A program made the position numbers and the translations under genes. DNA of 64,000 nucleotides from JAFKFJ01 sp963786445 (GTDB lineage: Bacteria > Pseudomonadota > Alphaproteobacteria > Acetobacterales > Acetobacteraceae): contig CAWAZU010000026.1 in assembly GCA_963786445.1 (NCBI GenBank), positions 248,001 to 312,000 on the forward strand, given 5' to 3'. Shown here piece by piece: positions 25,992 through 34,535 of the stretch; position 1 is the first letter of the stretch, and each line of letters begins with the position of its first letter. The notes under the pieces were generated by a model, which was not told the origin of the DNA, made no database searches, and was given only the letters and a program-made list of their open reading frames with translations.

Positions 25992-26494
25992 GAGTGTTCC
26001 GTCATGTTGTTGGCAGGTGCGAGAGGCGGCGAGGACCGCACGAACAGCGTCAGGGCGCGCGCCTCGAGGTCCAGCAGGGCGCGCTTGGTCGCCGGCCCGT
26101 CGCCGCCGGAGTAGCCGCCGAGGCCGCCGGCGGCGACCACGCGGTGGCAGGGGATCAGGATGGGGATGGGGTTGGCGCCACTGGCCATGCCGACCGAACG
26201 CGCCGAGCCGCCCGCCATGCGGGCGATCTCGCCATAACTGCGGGTCTCGCCGTGCGGGATGGCACGCAGCGCTGCCCAGACCCGAAGCTGGTACGGCGTG
26301 CCGGCCGGGGCAAGCGGCAAGTCGAAGCCGGCCGGGGCGCCATCGAAATACGCGTCGAGCTGATCGCGGGCGCGGCAGAGCAGCGGCGTTTCCGTCTGGT
26401 CGCGCCCCCAGCCCCAGTCGAGTGCCACGATGCATCCCGCCTCCTCCGACACGGCGAGGTCTCCGAGCGGGGAATGGAGCGAGAGCTGCGGCAC
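25988..26494 (-). CDS. ogt: Methylated-DNA--protein-cysteine methyltransferase
   Basis: A 168-residue suicide DNA-repair protein that takes methyl groups from O6-methylguanine onto its own cysteine. The acceptor motif IPCHRV is at about residues 113-118, preceded by the helix RSVGMASGANPIPI and the earlier GETRSYGEIA turn. The N-terminal domain is short and no Ada regulatory domain is fused, so it is of the Ogt type. It starts at GTG 26494 and overlaps the oxidoreductase gene by 4 bases. A 33-base gap separates it from the DUF255 gene upstream on the same strand. Confidence 0.95.
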   Translation of the reverse strand: MPQLSLHSPLGDLAVSEEAGCIVALDWGWGRDQTETPLLCRARDQLDAYFDGAPAGFDLPLAPAGTPYQLRVWAALRAIPHGETRSYGEIARMAGGSARSVGMASGANPIPILIPCHRVVAAGGLGGYSGGDGPATKRALLDLEARALTLFVRSSPPLAPANNMTEHS

Positions 26495-26527
26495 GGGGGC
26501 GGATGCCAGACCCGGACGAAGCCGCTG

Positions 26528-28582
26528 TCAAGCAGAGCCCTGGCGGGCGCGCAGCTGCACCGCGAGCGCCGCCGGGTCAGTCACCGGCAGCCCGCAGACG
26601 CCGGCGCGGCAGACATAGGCGGCGTTGCCGCCGTCCGCCGGTGCCGGCTTGCCATGCGCCGGATGCAGCGGCGGCAGGGCATCGGCGCTGCCCGCACGCA
26701 GCAGGCATGCGGCAGGGTCGGGCGCGGTCAGCACCGCGTCGCACAGCGACCGGGCCGCATCGGTGCCGGGCGGTCCGGTGACCACCACCACCGCCCCCTC
26801 CTCCAGCAGATCTGCCGCCGCGAGCAGGGTCGGACAGGCGCTCAGCCGGTCGCCCAGGCCGCCGAAGGCACGGAGGATTTTTTCGGCCCGCTGCCGCCAG
26901 TGCGGCGCGCCGGTGAGGTGGTGCAGCCGGGAAAACACCTCCGCCATCAGCCCGTTGCCGGAGGGCGTGACATTGTCGCCCGCTGAGCGTGGTCGGGCCC
27001 CGGGGCCGAACGGCAGGTCCGCGGCATCGGCGGCCGTGGTGAAATAGCCGGAGGAGTCGGCGCCGAACCATTGCTCGACGCAGTCCGCGAGCGCGATGGC
27101 ATCGGCGAGATAGGATTTTTCGCCGGTCGCCTCGAACAGCGCCAGGGCGGCGCGCGCCATGCTTGCCTGATCGTCCAGCAGCCCGGCAGCGGTGATCCGC
27201 CCGAGCCGCCAGACGTGCTGGATGCGGCCGTCCGGCGCCGTCATCCCGGCGCGGATGAAGCCGTAGGCAGCCGCCGCGCGGGCCAGCCAGTCCGGCTGCG
27301 CGAACACCGCGGCGGCGCGGCACAGCGCGGCGATGGCCAGGCCGTTCCAGTCCGCCAGCACCTTGTCGTCGCGCGCCGGGCGCGGACGCGCCGCCCGCAG
27401 CTGCAGCAGCCGGACGCGAGCGCCGGCAAGGCGGGCCTCGGTCGCGGCATCGGCTTGCGGCGCGACGCGGCGCAGGATGGTCCGCCCCTCCCAGTTGCCG
27501 CCCGGCGTCACGTCATAGGCGGCCTTGAACAGCGCGCCATCGGCGCCGAGCGCCGCGTCGATCTCGGCTTCGGTCCAGACATAGAAGCGGCCTTCCTCGC
27601 CCTCGCTGTCGGCGTCCTCGGAGGCGGCGAACGCGGCACGGCCCTGGCACTGCTCGGCCGACATGTCGCGGGTGAGCCACAGCACCGTCTCGGCGGCACG
27701 CTCGGCGAACAGTTTTTCCGGTGCCGCGGCATGGGCAAGCGCCAGCAGGTCGAGAAGCTGGGCGTTGTCGTAGAGCATCTTCTCGAAGTGCGGCACGAGC
27801 CATTCGGCGTCGGTCGAATAGCGGGAAAAGCCGCCGCCGAGATGATCGTAGATGCCGCCGTCCGACATGCGGCGCAGCAGCAGGCGCGTCGCGTCCGTCC
27901 CGGCGGGATCGCCGGTGCGCCAGGTGGTCTGCCAGAGGAAGCGGAAAATCGGCGCGTTGGGAAATTTCGGCGCGCCGCGCAGCCCGCCCAGCTCGGGGTC
28001 GGTGGCGCCCAGCAGCGCGGCGGCGGCGCGACTGAGCGTCACCGGGCCGGGCATATCGCCAGGCCGGTCGGCGGCCAGCTGCGCCATCGCCTTGCGCAGC
28101 CCGCCGGCGTTCTGGCGCACCGCGTCGCGCTGGCTGCGAAAGGCCTCGGCGACACCGCGCAGCACCTGCGGGAACGACGGGCGGCCCCAGCGCGGCGTCG
28201 GCGGGAAATACGTGCCGCCCCAGAACGGGTCGCCGTCCGGCGTGAGGAACATGGTCAGCGGCCAGCCGCCCTGCTCGCCGAGCGCGTGCAGTGCCGCCAT
28301 GTAGAGCTGGTCGATGTCCGGCCGCTCCTCCCGATCGACCTTGATGCACACGTAGAACTCGTTCATCAGTGCGGCGATGGCGGGGTCTTCGAACAATTCG
28401 TGGGCCATGACGTGACACCAGTGGCAGGCGGCATAGCCCACCGAGAGCAGGATCGGGCGGTCGGCGGCGCGCGCCTCCTGCAACGCCGCATTGCTCCACG
28501 GACGCCAGGCGACCGGATTGTCGGCGTGCTGCAGCAGATAGGGCGAGGTCTCGTGCCGCAGCCTGTTGTCCGCGCCCGCCAT
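26528..28582 (-). CDS. DUF255 thioredoxin-domain protein (YyaL/SPATA20 family)
   Basis: A 684-residue cytoplasmic protein. The N-terminal DUF255 domain (about 1-170) is thioredoxin-like: NRLRHETSPYLLQHADNPVA, then SVGYAACHWCHVMAHELFED with a CHWC pair, and the KVDREERPDIDQLYM block. The rest is an (alpha/alpha)6-barrel glycosidase-like domain with GGIYDHLGGGFSRYSTD and SASEDADSEGEEGRFYVW-type text (here AASEDADSEGEEG). Its function in bacteria is not established. ATG 28582 gives the standard N-terminus. It heads the four-gene operon with ogt, quinone oxidoreductase and MFS, and is divergent from the ferredoxin gene. Confidence 0.92.
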   Translation of the reverse strand: MAGADNRLRHETSPYLLQHADNPVAWRPWSNAALQEARAADRPILLSVGYAACHWCHVMAHELFEDPAIAALMNEFYVCIKVDREERPDIDQLYMAALHALGEQGGWPLTMFLTPDGDPFWGGTYFPPTPRWGRPSFPQVLRGVAEAFRSQRDAVRQNAGGLRKAMAQLAADRPGDMPGPVTLSRAAAALLGATDPELGGLRGAPKFPNAPIFRFLWQTTWRTGDPAGTDATRLLLRRMSDGGIYDHLGGGFSRYSTDAEWLVPHFEKMLYDNAQLLDLLALAHAAAPEKLFAERAAETVLWLTRDMSAEQCQGRAAFAASEDADSEGEEGRFYVWTEAEIDAALGADGALFKAAYDVTPGGNWEGRTILRRVAPQADAATEARLAGARVRLLQLRAARPRPARDDKVLADWNGLAIAALCRAAAVFAQPDWLARAAAAYGFIRAGMTAPDGRIQHVWRLGRITAAGLLDDQASMARAALALFEATGEKSYLADAIALADCVEQWFGADSSGYFTTAADAADLPFGPGARPRSAGDNVTPSGNGLMAEVFSRLHHLTGAPHWRQRAEKILRAFGGLGDRLSACPTLLAAADLLEEGAVVVVTGPPGTDAARSLCDAVLTAPDPAACLLRAGSADALPPLHPAHGKPAPADGGNAAYVCRAGVCGLPVTDPAALAVQLRARQGSA

Positions 28583-28724
28583 GCCCAGCCTCCTTGCGTC
28601 GTGCCGCCCGCGTTGGCACATAGGGTGCGCATCTGCCGCGCGCGAGGCCGGCGGAACGCCTTGATCCGACAACATGACGGCGCCGGGCGTCCTGCGGGTC
28701 AGCGGCTCCGTGCGGAGTTTGCCC

Positions 28725-29075
28725 ATGCCGCGACGGCCGGAGGATCCGCCCCTCCACTACGACGCCCACCTCTTCGTCTGCTGCAATCGACGTCCCGACG
28801 GGCATCCGCGTGGATCGTGCGCGCAGAAGGGCTCGGAGCGGCTGCGCGACTACATGAAGGCGCGCGCGAAGGAACTGGGGCTGCGCCGCGTGCGGGTGAA
28901 CCTGGCCGGCTGCCTCGATCGCTGCGAGCTGGGGCCGTGCGTGGTGATCTATCCCGAGGGCGTGTGGTACCGCATCGGTTCGACGGCGGATGTCGATGCC
29001 GTGCTGGAACGGCATGTGGCGGACGGCGGGCGGGTGCCGGAGCTGATGCTGCCGGACGGCACTGCGGAGCGGTGA
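28725..29075 (+). CDS. Thioredoxin-like [2Fe-2S] ferredoxin
   Basis: About 116 residues from ATG 28725 after CGGAG. The cluster cysteines are visible in FVCCNRR, GSCAQKGS and NLAGCLDRCELGPCVVIYPEG, the pattern of Shethna-type thioredoxin-like ferredoxins. VWYRIGSTADVDAVLERH closes the fold. It is a small cytoplasmic electron carrier whose partner is unknown. An in-frame ATG at 28674 would add 17 residues without conserved content. The stop TGA overlaps the mnmE start by one base, so it is read with mnmE, mnmG and rsmG. Confidence 0.9.
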   Translation: MPRRPEDPPLHYDAHLFVCCNRRPDGHPRGSCAQKGSERLRDYMKARAKELGLRRVRVNLAGCLDRCELGPCVVIYPEGVWYRIGSTADVDAVLERHVADGGRVPELMLPDGTAER

Positions 29076-30370
29076 TGGCGGACGCCGACACCATTTTTGC
29101 CGCGGCCTCGGGCGCCGGCCGGGCGGCGGTGACGGTGCTGCGGATCAGCGGACCGCGGACGTCGGGCCTGATCGGCCGGCTGTGCCGGCGTCTGCCGCCG
29201 CCTCGGCGCGCGGCGCTGCGGACGCTGCGGGACGGGTCCGGAGAGGTGCTCGACCGGGCGCTGGTGGTGTGGTTTCCGGGGCCGGGCAGCTACACCGGCG
29301 AGGACAGCGCGGAGCTGCATCTGCATGGCGGTCCGGCGGTCGTGGACGGGGTCGCCGAACGGCTTGCTACCCTCGGCGCGCGACCGGCGGAGGCCGGCGA
29401 GTTCACCCGGCGGGCGTTCCTGAACGAACGCATGGACCTGTTGCAGGCCGAATCGGTGGCCGATCTCGTCGCGGCGGAGACCTCGGCGCAACGCCGGCAG
29501 GCGCTGCAGCAACTCGGCGGCGCGCTCGGCGCCCTGTACCGGGGATGGTCCGATCGGTTGCTGCGGCTGCTGGCGCAGCAGGAGGCGCTGATCGATTTTC
29601 CCGATGAGGACCTTCCCAAGGAAACGGAAGCAGCGATGCTTGCCGAGATCGGCAGCCTGCGGCGCGAGGTGGCGGCCCATCTGGACGATGACCGGCGCGG
29701 CGAGCGGCTGCGCGAGGGTCTGGTGTTCGCGGTCGCCGGAGCGCCCAATGTCGGCAAATCCACCTTGGTCAATACGCTGGCCGGGCGCGACGTGGCGATC
29801 GTTTCAGCGACGCCCGGGACCACGCGCGACGTGCTGGAGGCGCGCGTGGTGCTCGGCGGGGTCCCGGTGACGCTGCTCGACACCGCCGGGCTGCGCGAGA
29901 GCGGCGATGCTATCGAAGCCGAGGGGATCAGGCGCGCGCGCGCGCGGTCGGAAGCGGCCGATCTGCTGGTGGTGGTGCGGGACGCGGACACGCAGGCCGC
30001 GGCGCCGGTGGCGGGGGTGCGGACGCTGCTGGTGATGAACAAGGCAGACCTCGGCGGTCCCCCGGTGGCGGCCGATCTGCGGGTGAGCGCCCTGACCGGG
30101 CTGGGCATGGACCGGTTGCGCGCCGTGCTGGCGGACATCGCGGCGGAGTTGACGGACGCGGCCGGACCCCCGCCGCTCACCCGGGCGCGGCACCGCGCGG
30201 CGCTGGCGGAGGCGGCGGTGCTGCTGGAACAGGCGCAGGCGGCCGATTGGCCGGAGCTGCGCGGCGAGGATTTGCGGACGGCGCTGCGCTGCCTGGGTCG
30301 GATCACCGGAAGCGTGGCGGCCGAAGACGTTCTGGATTCCGTGTTCGCGCAGTTCTGCGTCGGGAAATGA
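29075..30370 (+). CDS. mnmE: tRNA modification GTPase MnmE
   Basis: A 431-residue GTPase that, with MnmG, makes the carboxymethylaminomethyl group on U34 of certain tRNAs. The N-terminal tetrahydrofolate-binding domain contains GPGSYTGEDSAELHLHGG. The G domain has GAPNVGKST (G1), TPGTTRD (G2), DTAGLRE (G3) and NKAD (G4). The C-terminal active-site ending CVGK is intact. ATG 29075 follows the ferredoxin stop directly, and a GTG three bases earlier is less likely. The stop overlaps the mnmG start (ATGA). Confidence 0.97.
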   Translation: MADADTIFAAASGAGRAAVTVLRISGPRTSGLIGRLCRRLPPPRRAALRTLRDGSGEVLDRALVVWFPGPGSYTGEDSAELHLHGGPAVVDGVAERLATLGARPAEAGEFTRRAFLNERMDLLQAESVADLVAAETSAQRRQALQQLGGALGALYRGWSDRLLRLLAQQEALIDFPDEDLPKETEAAMLAEIGSLRREVAAHLDDDRRGERLREGLVFAVAGAPNVGKSTLVNTLAGRDVAIVSATPGTTRDVLEARVVLGGVPVTLLDTAGLRESGDAIEAEGIRRARARSEAADLLVVVRDADTQAAAPVAGVRTLLVMNKADLGGPPVAADLRVSALTGLGMDRLRAVLADIAAELTDAAGPPPLTRARHRAALAEAAVLLEQAQAADWPELRGEDLRTALRCLGRITGSVAAEDVLDSVFAQFCVGK

Positions 30371-32253
30371 GCGAGGGCCGACAGATGGATGAGGTCTGCG
30401 ACGTCCTGGTGATCGGCGGCGGGCATGCCGGCTGCGAGGCGGCGGCGGCGGCGGCGCGCATGGGGGCGCGCACGATCCTGCTCACGCACCGGCGCACAAC
30501 GCTTGGCGAGATGTCCTGCAACCCTGCCATCGGCGGGATCGGCAAAGGCCATCTGGTGCGCGAGATTGACGCCCTGGATGGGCTGATGGCGCGGGCGGCC
30601 GATGCGGCGGGCATTCATTTCAAGCTGCTCAACCGCAGCAAGGGGCCGGCGGTGCGCGGCCCGCGGGCCCAGGCCGACCGCGCCTTGTACCGGCAGGCCA
30701 TCCAGGGCCTGCTGGCCGAACAACCCGGACTGACCATTCGCGAGGGCGAGGCGGCCGCTCTGGCGCTCGATGCCGGGGGCGAGGTGTCTGCGGTGATGCT
30801 TGCGGATGGCATGCGCCTGCGTTGCGGCGCGGCTGTGTTGGCGGCCGGGACGTTCCTGCGCGGGCGGATTCATGTCGGCGCCCACAGCCTGCCCTCCGGT
30901 CGTGTCGGCGAGGCACCATCGGTCGCGCTGGCGGAGCTTCTGCAGAGCCTGGGGCTGCCGCTCGGACGGCTGAAGACCGGAACGCCGCCGCGCCTGGAAC
31001 GCGCCGGCATTGCGTGGGAATCCCTCGAGGAAGACCCGGGCGATCCGGTTCCCGAGCCGTTCAGCACGCTGACGCAGGCGATCACGACGCCGCAGATCAG
31101 CTGCCGCGTGACCGGCACGACCGCGGCAACCCATGCCCTGATCCGCGCCAACCTGCATCTCTCCGCGGCGTATGGCGGGCAGATCGCCGGGCGTGGGCCG
31201 CGCTACTGCCCTTCGGTCGAGGACAAGGTGGTGCGCTTCCCGGCGCGGGCGCGGCATCAGATTTTCCTCGAGCCGGAGGGGATCGACGATCCGCTGGTGT
31301 ACCCGAACGGCATCTCCACGAGCCTGCCGGCGGAGGTGCAGGCGGCACTGGTCGCCACCATTCCGGGGCTCGAGCACGCGCGGATCGTTCGGCCGGGTTA
31401 TGCGGTCGAGTATGATTATGTCGATCCGCGCGCGCTGCACCGCTCGCTCGAGGTTCGCGCAGTGCCGCGGCTGTTCCTGGCCGGCCAGATCAATGGGACG
31501 ACGGGATACGAGGAGGCGGCGGCGCAGGGGCTGCTGGCCGGCGTCAACGCGGCCCGACGTTGCAGCGGTGCGGAGCCGGTCACGCTTGACCGAGCCGACG
31601 GCTATATCGGCGTGCTCGTCGACGACCTGGTCACGCACGGCGTGACGGAGCCGTATCGGATGTTTACCTCGCGGGCGGAGTACCGTCTGTCGCTGCGGGC
31701 CGACAATGCCGATCTCCGGTTGACTGCGACCGGGATCGGCTGGGGATGCGTCGGCCCCTCCCGGGCCGGGGCGTTTGGCGCGTTTCGGGACGAATTGGCC
31801 TCGGCACGGCAACGCGCCCTGGCCGAGCAGGCGGCGGCTGCAGCCATGTCGCACCTGGGAATCGCTGCCGCTGCGGGGCAGCGCCGCAGCCTGTTCGAGC
31901 TGCTGGGGCTGGCGGACGTGCATCCCGATCAGGTGGCCAGCCTATTCCCGTGGGTGGCCGCCCTGTCCCCGCGCGTTCTCACGCTGCTTCAGGCCGACGC
32001 TCGCTATGCGGGGTATCTGCCGCGTCAGGAAGCGGAAATTCGCGGGTTTCGCCGCTTTGAAGGGGTCGCGCTCGGGGCGTCGCTGGATTACGCGGACGTG
32101 CGCGGGCTGTCCGCCGAAATTCGGACGCGCCTTGCCACCGCGCGGCCGGCATCGCTCGGCGAGGCCGCACGGCTGGAGGGCATGACGCCAGCCGCGCTTG
32201 CCGCGCTCGGCGCGCATCTTCGCCGTCTGACGCCGTCGCAACGTTTCACGTGA
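30367..32253 (+). CDS. mnmG: tRNA uridine-5-carboxymethylaminomethyl modification protein MnmG
   Basis: A 628-residue FAD enzyme and partner of MnmE in U34 modification. The dinucleotide-binding motif VIGGGHAGCEAAAAAARMG is near the N-terminus, then EMSCNPAIGGIGKGHLVREI, the second conserved block PRYCPSVEDKVVRF, and INGTTGYEEAAAQG. ATG 30367 overlaps the mnmE stop; ATG 30385 (MDEVCDVLVIGGG) is an alternative 6 codons later. The last codons (QRFT, then stop) are written by half of the parS palindrome. The stop overlaps the rsmG GTG. Confidence 0.97.
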   Translation: MSEGRQMDEVCDVLVIGGGHAGCEAAAAAARMGARTILLTHRRTTLGEMSCNPAIGGIGKGHLVREIDALDGLMARAADAAGIHFKLLNRSKGPAVRGPRAQADRALYRQAIQGLLAEQPGLTIREGEAAALALDAGGEVSAVMLADGMRLRCGAAVLAAGTFLRGRIHVGAHSLPSGRVGEAPSVALAELLQSLGLPLGRLKTGTPPRLERAGIAWESLEEDPGDPVPEPFSTLTQAITTPQISCRVTGTTAATHALIRANLHLSAAYGGQIAGRGPRYCPSVEDKVVRFPARARHQIFLEPEGIDDPLVYPNGISTSLPAEVQAALVATIPGLEHARIVRPGYAVEYDYVDPRALHRSLEVRAVPRLFLAGQINGTTGYEEAAAQGLLAGVNAARRCSGAEPVTLDRADGYIGVLVDDLVTHGVTEPYRMFTSRAEYRLSLRADNADLRLTATGIGWGCVGPSRAGAFGAFRDELASARQRALAEQAAAAAMSHLGIAAAAGQRRSLFELLGLADVHPDQVASLFPWVAALSPRVLTLLQADARYAGYLPRQEAEIRGFRRFEGVALGASLDYADVRGLSAEIRTRLATARPASLGEAARLEGMTPAALAALGAHLRRLTPSQRFT

Positions 32254-32257
32254 AACA
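32242..32257. promoter_or_regulatory. parS: parS centromere-like site (ParB binding)
   Basis: The sequence CGTTTCACGTGAAACA matches the chromosomal parS consensus TGTTTCACGTGAAACA at 15 of 16 positions. Its 14-base core GTTTCACGTGAAAC is a perfect palindrome. ParB binds such sites and spreads, and ParA then segregates the origin region. The site spans the last codons of mnmG and the first of rsmG, so it must also satisfy both reading frames. It is 1.4 kb upstream of parB, which fits the usual parS clustering near oriC. No second copy was seen by eye in the window. Confidence 0.9.
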
Positions 32258-32855
32258 GGACGGATTCGCCTTTCCGCCCGAGACGGAGAGGCGGCTTCGG
32301 GAGTTCACGCGGCTGCTGTTGCGGTGGAATCTCCGCATCAACCTGATCGGAGCAGCGGATGCGGCAGCGATCTGGCAACGGCATGTGTTGGACTCCGCCC
32401 AACTTGCGTCGCTGCTCCCGACCGAAGCCTCTCGCCTGATCGATCTTGGGTCGGGCGCCGGCTTCCCCGGCCTCGTGCTGGCTATCATGACCGGCCACAG
32501 CGTCCAGCTGGTGGAGGCGGACGCGCGCAAAGCCGCGTTTCTCAGCGAGGCCGCCCGGCTAACCGGCACGAACGCAACGGTGCATGTCGCCCGCGCCGAG
32601 TCGCTTCGCCTTCAGCCGGCGGACGTGGTCACGGCGCGGGCGCTGGCGCCGCTGCCGCGGCTGCTGGCGCTCGCGGCACCGCTGCTGGCACCCGACGGCG
32701 TCTGTCTGTTCCCCAAGGGCCGAACGGTCGCCGATGAATTGACGGCAGCCCGGCGGCAGTGGCACATGCAGGTTGAGCGCTTTCCCAGCCGCACTATGCC
32801 TTCCGCAACAATCCTGCGACTTTGTGAGATCCGCCCTGTCAGACCGACCGGATGA
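32250..32855 (+). CDS. rsmG: 16S rRNA (guanine527-N7)-methyltransferase RsmG
   Basis: A 201-residue SAM-dependent methyltransferase that modifies G527 of 16S rRNA. The SAM-binding motif LIDLGSGAGFPGLVLAI is at about residues 64-80, with the preceding helix RHVLDSAQLASLLP and later VTARALAPLPRLL, all family signatures. It starts at GTG 32250, overlapping the mnmG stop as GTGA. Its 3' end overlaps the proposed parA start by about 32 bases. Loss of RsmG is known to give low-level streptomycin resistance. Confidence 0.95.
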   Translation: MKQDGFAFPPETERRLREFTRLLLRWNLRINLIGAADAAAIWQRHVLDSAQLASLLPTEASRLIDLGSGAGFPGLVLAIMTGHSVQLVEADARKAAFLSEAARLTGTNATVHVARAESLRLQPADVVTARALAPLPRLLALAAPLLAPDGVCLFPKGRTVADELTAARRQWHMQVERFPSRTMPSATILRLCEIRPVRPTG

Positions 32856-33657
32856 GCCACGTATCATCGCGATTGCCAATCAGAAGGGCGGCGTTGGCAA
32901 GACGACCACCGCGATCAATCTCGCCACCGCCCTCGCCGCGAGCGGTCAGCCCGTCCTGCTGATCGATCTCGACCCCCAAGGCAATGCCTCCACGGGCCTC
33001 GGGCTCAGCCGCAGCGACCGGCGAGACGGGACGTACCGGCTGCTCACCGAACCGATCGCCCTGACCGCCGTCCAGCGCCCGACCTTTGTTCCAGGCCTCA
33101 GCATCATCCCGTCCGATCGGGACCTGGTCGGTGCCGAAATTGAACTCGTCAACGAACCTCGACGCGAGTTCCGCCTGCGCGATGCGCTGCGCCGTCGCGA
33201 TCCGGCTATCGGGTGTCCGGCCTTCGTCCTGATCGATTGCCCCCCGAGCCTTGGCCTGCTGACGCTGAATGGCCTCACCGCCGCCCACTCGCTGCTGGTG
33301 CCGCTGCAGTGCGAATTCTTCGCGCTCGAAGGCATCAGCCAGTTGCTGCATACCGTCGATCTCGTGCGCCGCAACCTCAATCCCGCCCTCGCGCTGCAGG
33401 GGATCGTGCTGACCATGCATGACCGTCGCAACAACCTCTCCGACCTGGTCGCCGCGGACGCCCGTGGGTTCTTCGGCGACCAGGTCTATCAGACCGTCAT
33501 CCCACGCAACATCCGCGTCTCCGAGGCGCCGAGCCACGGCAAGCCCGTGCTGCTCTACGACTATCGCTCGCCGGGCGCGCAAGCCTATGTTCGGCTGGCA
33601 ACCGAGCTGTTGCGGCGCGAGAAGCGACCGCAACACGCGGCGGCGGCGCCAGGGTGA
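32824..33657 (+). CDS. parA: Chromosome partitioning ATPase ParA (Soj)
   Basis: About 277 residues from GTG 32824 (reading VRSALSDRPDEPRIIAIANQ). The deviant Walker A motif KGGVGKTTTAINLATALA follows, then LLIDLDPQGNASTGLG and LIDCPPSLGLLT. These are the marks of chromosomal ParA, which forms ATP-dependent nucleoid-bound dimers that pull ParB-parS complexes. A start at 32773 is possible but would extend deeper into rsmG. The stop overlaps the parB start as GTGA. In this group the locus sits near the replication origin. Confidence 0.95.
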   Translation: MRSALSDRPDEPRIIAIANQKGGVGKTTTAINLATALAASGQPVLLIDLDPQGNASTGLGLSRSDRRDGTYRLLTEPIALTAVQRPTFVPGLSIIPSDRDLVGAEIELVNEPRREFRLRDALRRRDPAIGCPAFVLIDCPPSLGLLTLNGLTAAHSLLVPLQCEFFALEGISQLLHTVDLVRRNLNPALALQGIVLTMHDRRNNLSDLVAADARGFFGDQVYQTVIPRNIRVSEAPSHGKPVLLYDYRSPGAQAYVRLATELLRREKRPQHAAAAPG

Positions 33658-34520
33658 GCGCCAAGACACCCGCGCCGCGCCTCGGGCGCGGCTTGGCCGC
33701 CCTGCTGGGCGATGCGGCCGGCCCCGCTCGCGGCGACGGCCCAGGTGTGCGCACGCTTGCCATCGACGTGCTGGAGCCAAGTCCTTACCAGCCCCGCCGC
33801 CCGGTCAACGACGCCTCGCTCGAGGAACTCGTAGCCTCGATCCGGGCGCGCGGGATTCTCCAGCCGCTGCTCGCGCGCCCGCATCCGCAGGCCGCCGGGC
33901 GCTATCAGATCGTCGCCGGCGAGCGGCGTTGGCGGGCCGCCCAGGCGGCCGGTCTGCACGACGTGCCGGTCCTCGTCCGCGCATTGGCCGACGCCGAGGC
34001 CATGGCCGCCGCGCTGGTGGAGAACTTGCAGCGGCAGGACCTGAACCCTCTCGAAGAGGCGGAAGGCTATCGCCGCCTTCTCGACGAGTTCGCGTTGTCG
34101 CAGGAAGCGCTCGGGGAGGCCGTTGGAAAGTCGCGCAGCCACGTCGCCAACACATTGCGCCTGCTGCATCTGCCGCCGCGCGTGCAGGCGGAACTTCGGG
34201 CGGGGGGCCTGACCGCCGGCCACGCCCGCGCCCTGCTCGCCCACCCCGATCCCGAGAAGGCCGCCTTGCAGGTGATCGCCCGCGGCCTCAACGTGCGGCA
34301 GACCGAGGCGCTTGCCGCGCAGCCGAACGAACGCGCAGCACCGGGCGCCGATCCCGCTGCCCGCAAGGATCCGGACATCGCGGCGCTCGAACGCACGCTG
34401 GCCAAACGGCTCGGACTCGCGGTCACGATCGACCCGCAGGGCAAGGGCGGCAGCATCCGCATCCGCTACCGCTCGCTCGACCAGCTGGACGGGCTCGTGA
34501 CCCTCCTCACCCGCGACTGA
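33654..34520 (+). CDS. parB: Chromosome partitioning protein ParB (Spo0J)
   Basis: A 288-residue DNA-binding CTP-dependent clamp. It opens with RLGRGLAALLGD, followed by LEPSPYQPRRPVNDASLEEL. The ParB box GRYQIVAGERRWRAAQAAGL is near residue 85, and ALVENLQRQDLNPLEEAEGY follows. The helix-turn-helix is EALGEAVGKSRSHVANTLRL at about 148-167, and the C-terminal dimerisation part includes GKGGSIRIRYRSLDQLD. It binds the parS site 1.4 kb upstream. It converges on holA with 15 bases between the stops. Confidence 0.96.
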   Translation: MSAKTPAPRLGRGLAALLGDAAGPARGDGPGVRTLAIDVLEPSPYQPRRPVNDASLEELVASIRARGILQPLLARPHPQAAGRYQIVAGERRWRAAQAAGLHDVPVLVRALADAEAMAAALVENLQRQDLNPLEEAEGYRRLLDEFALSQEALGEAVGKSRSHVANTLRLLHLPPRVQAELRAGGLTAGHARALLAHPDPEKAALQVIARGLNVRQTEALAAQPNERAAPGADPAARKDPDIAALERTLAKRLGLAVTIDPQGKGGSIRIRYRSLDQLDGLVTLLTRD

Positions 34521-34535
34521 GCCGGCGCAGGCCGC

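Noticed and set aside
32200..34520. Replication origin (oriC) near parAB
   Set aside because: The gene order suggests the origin is close, but no cluster of DnaA boxes or AT-rich unwinding region was seen in the window.
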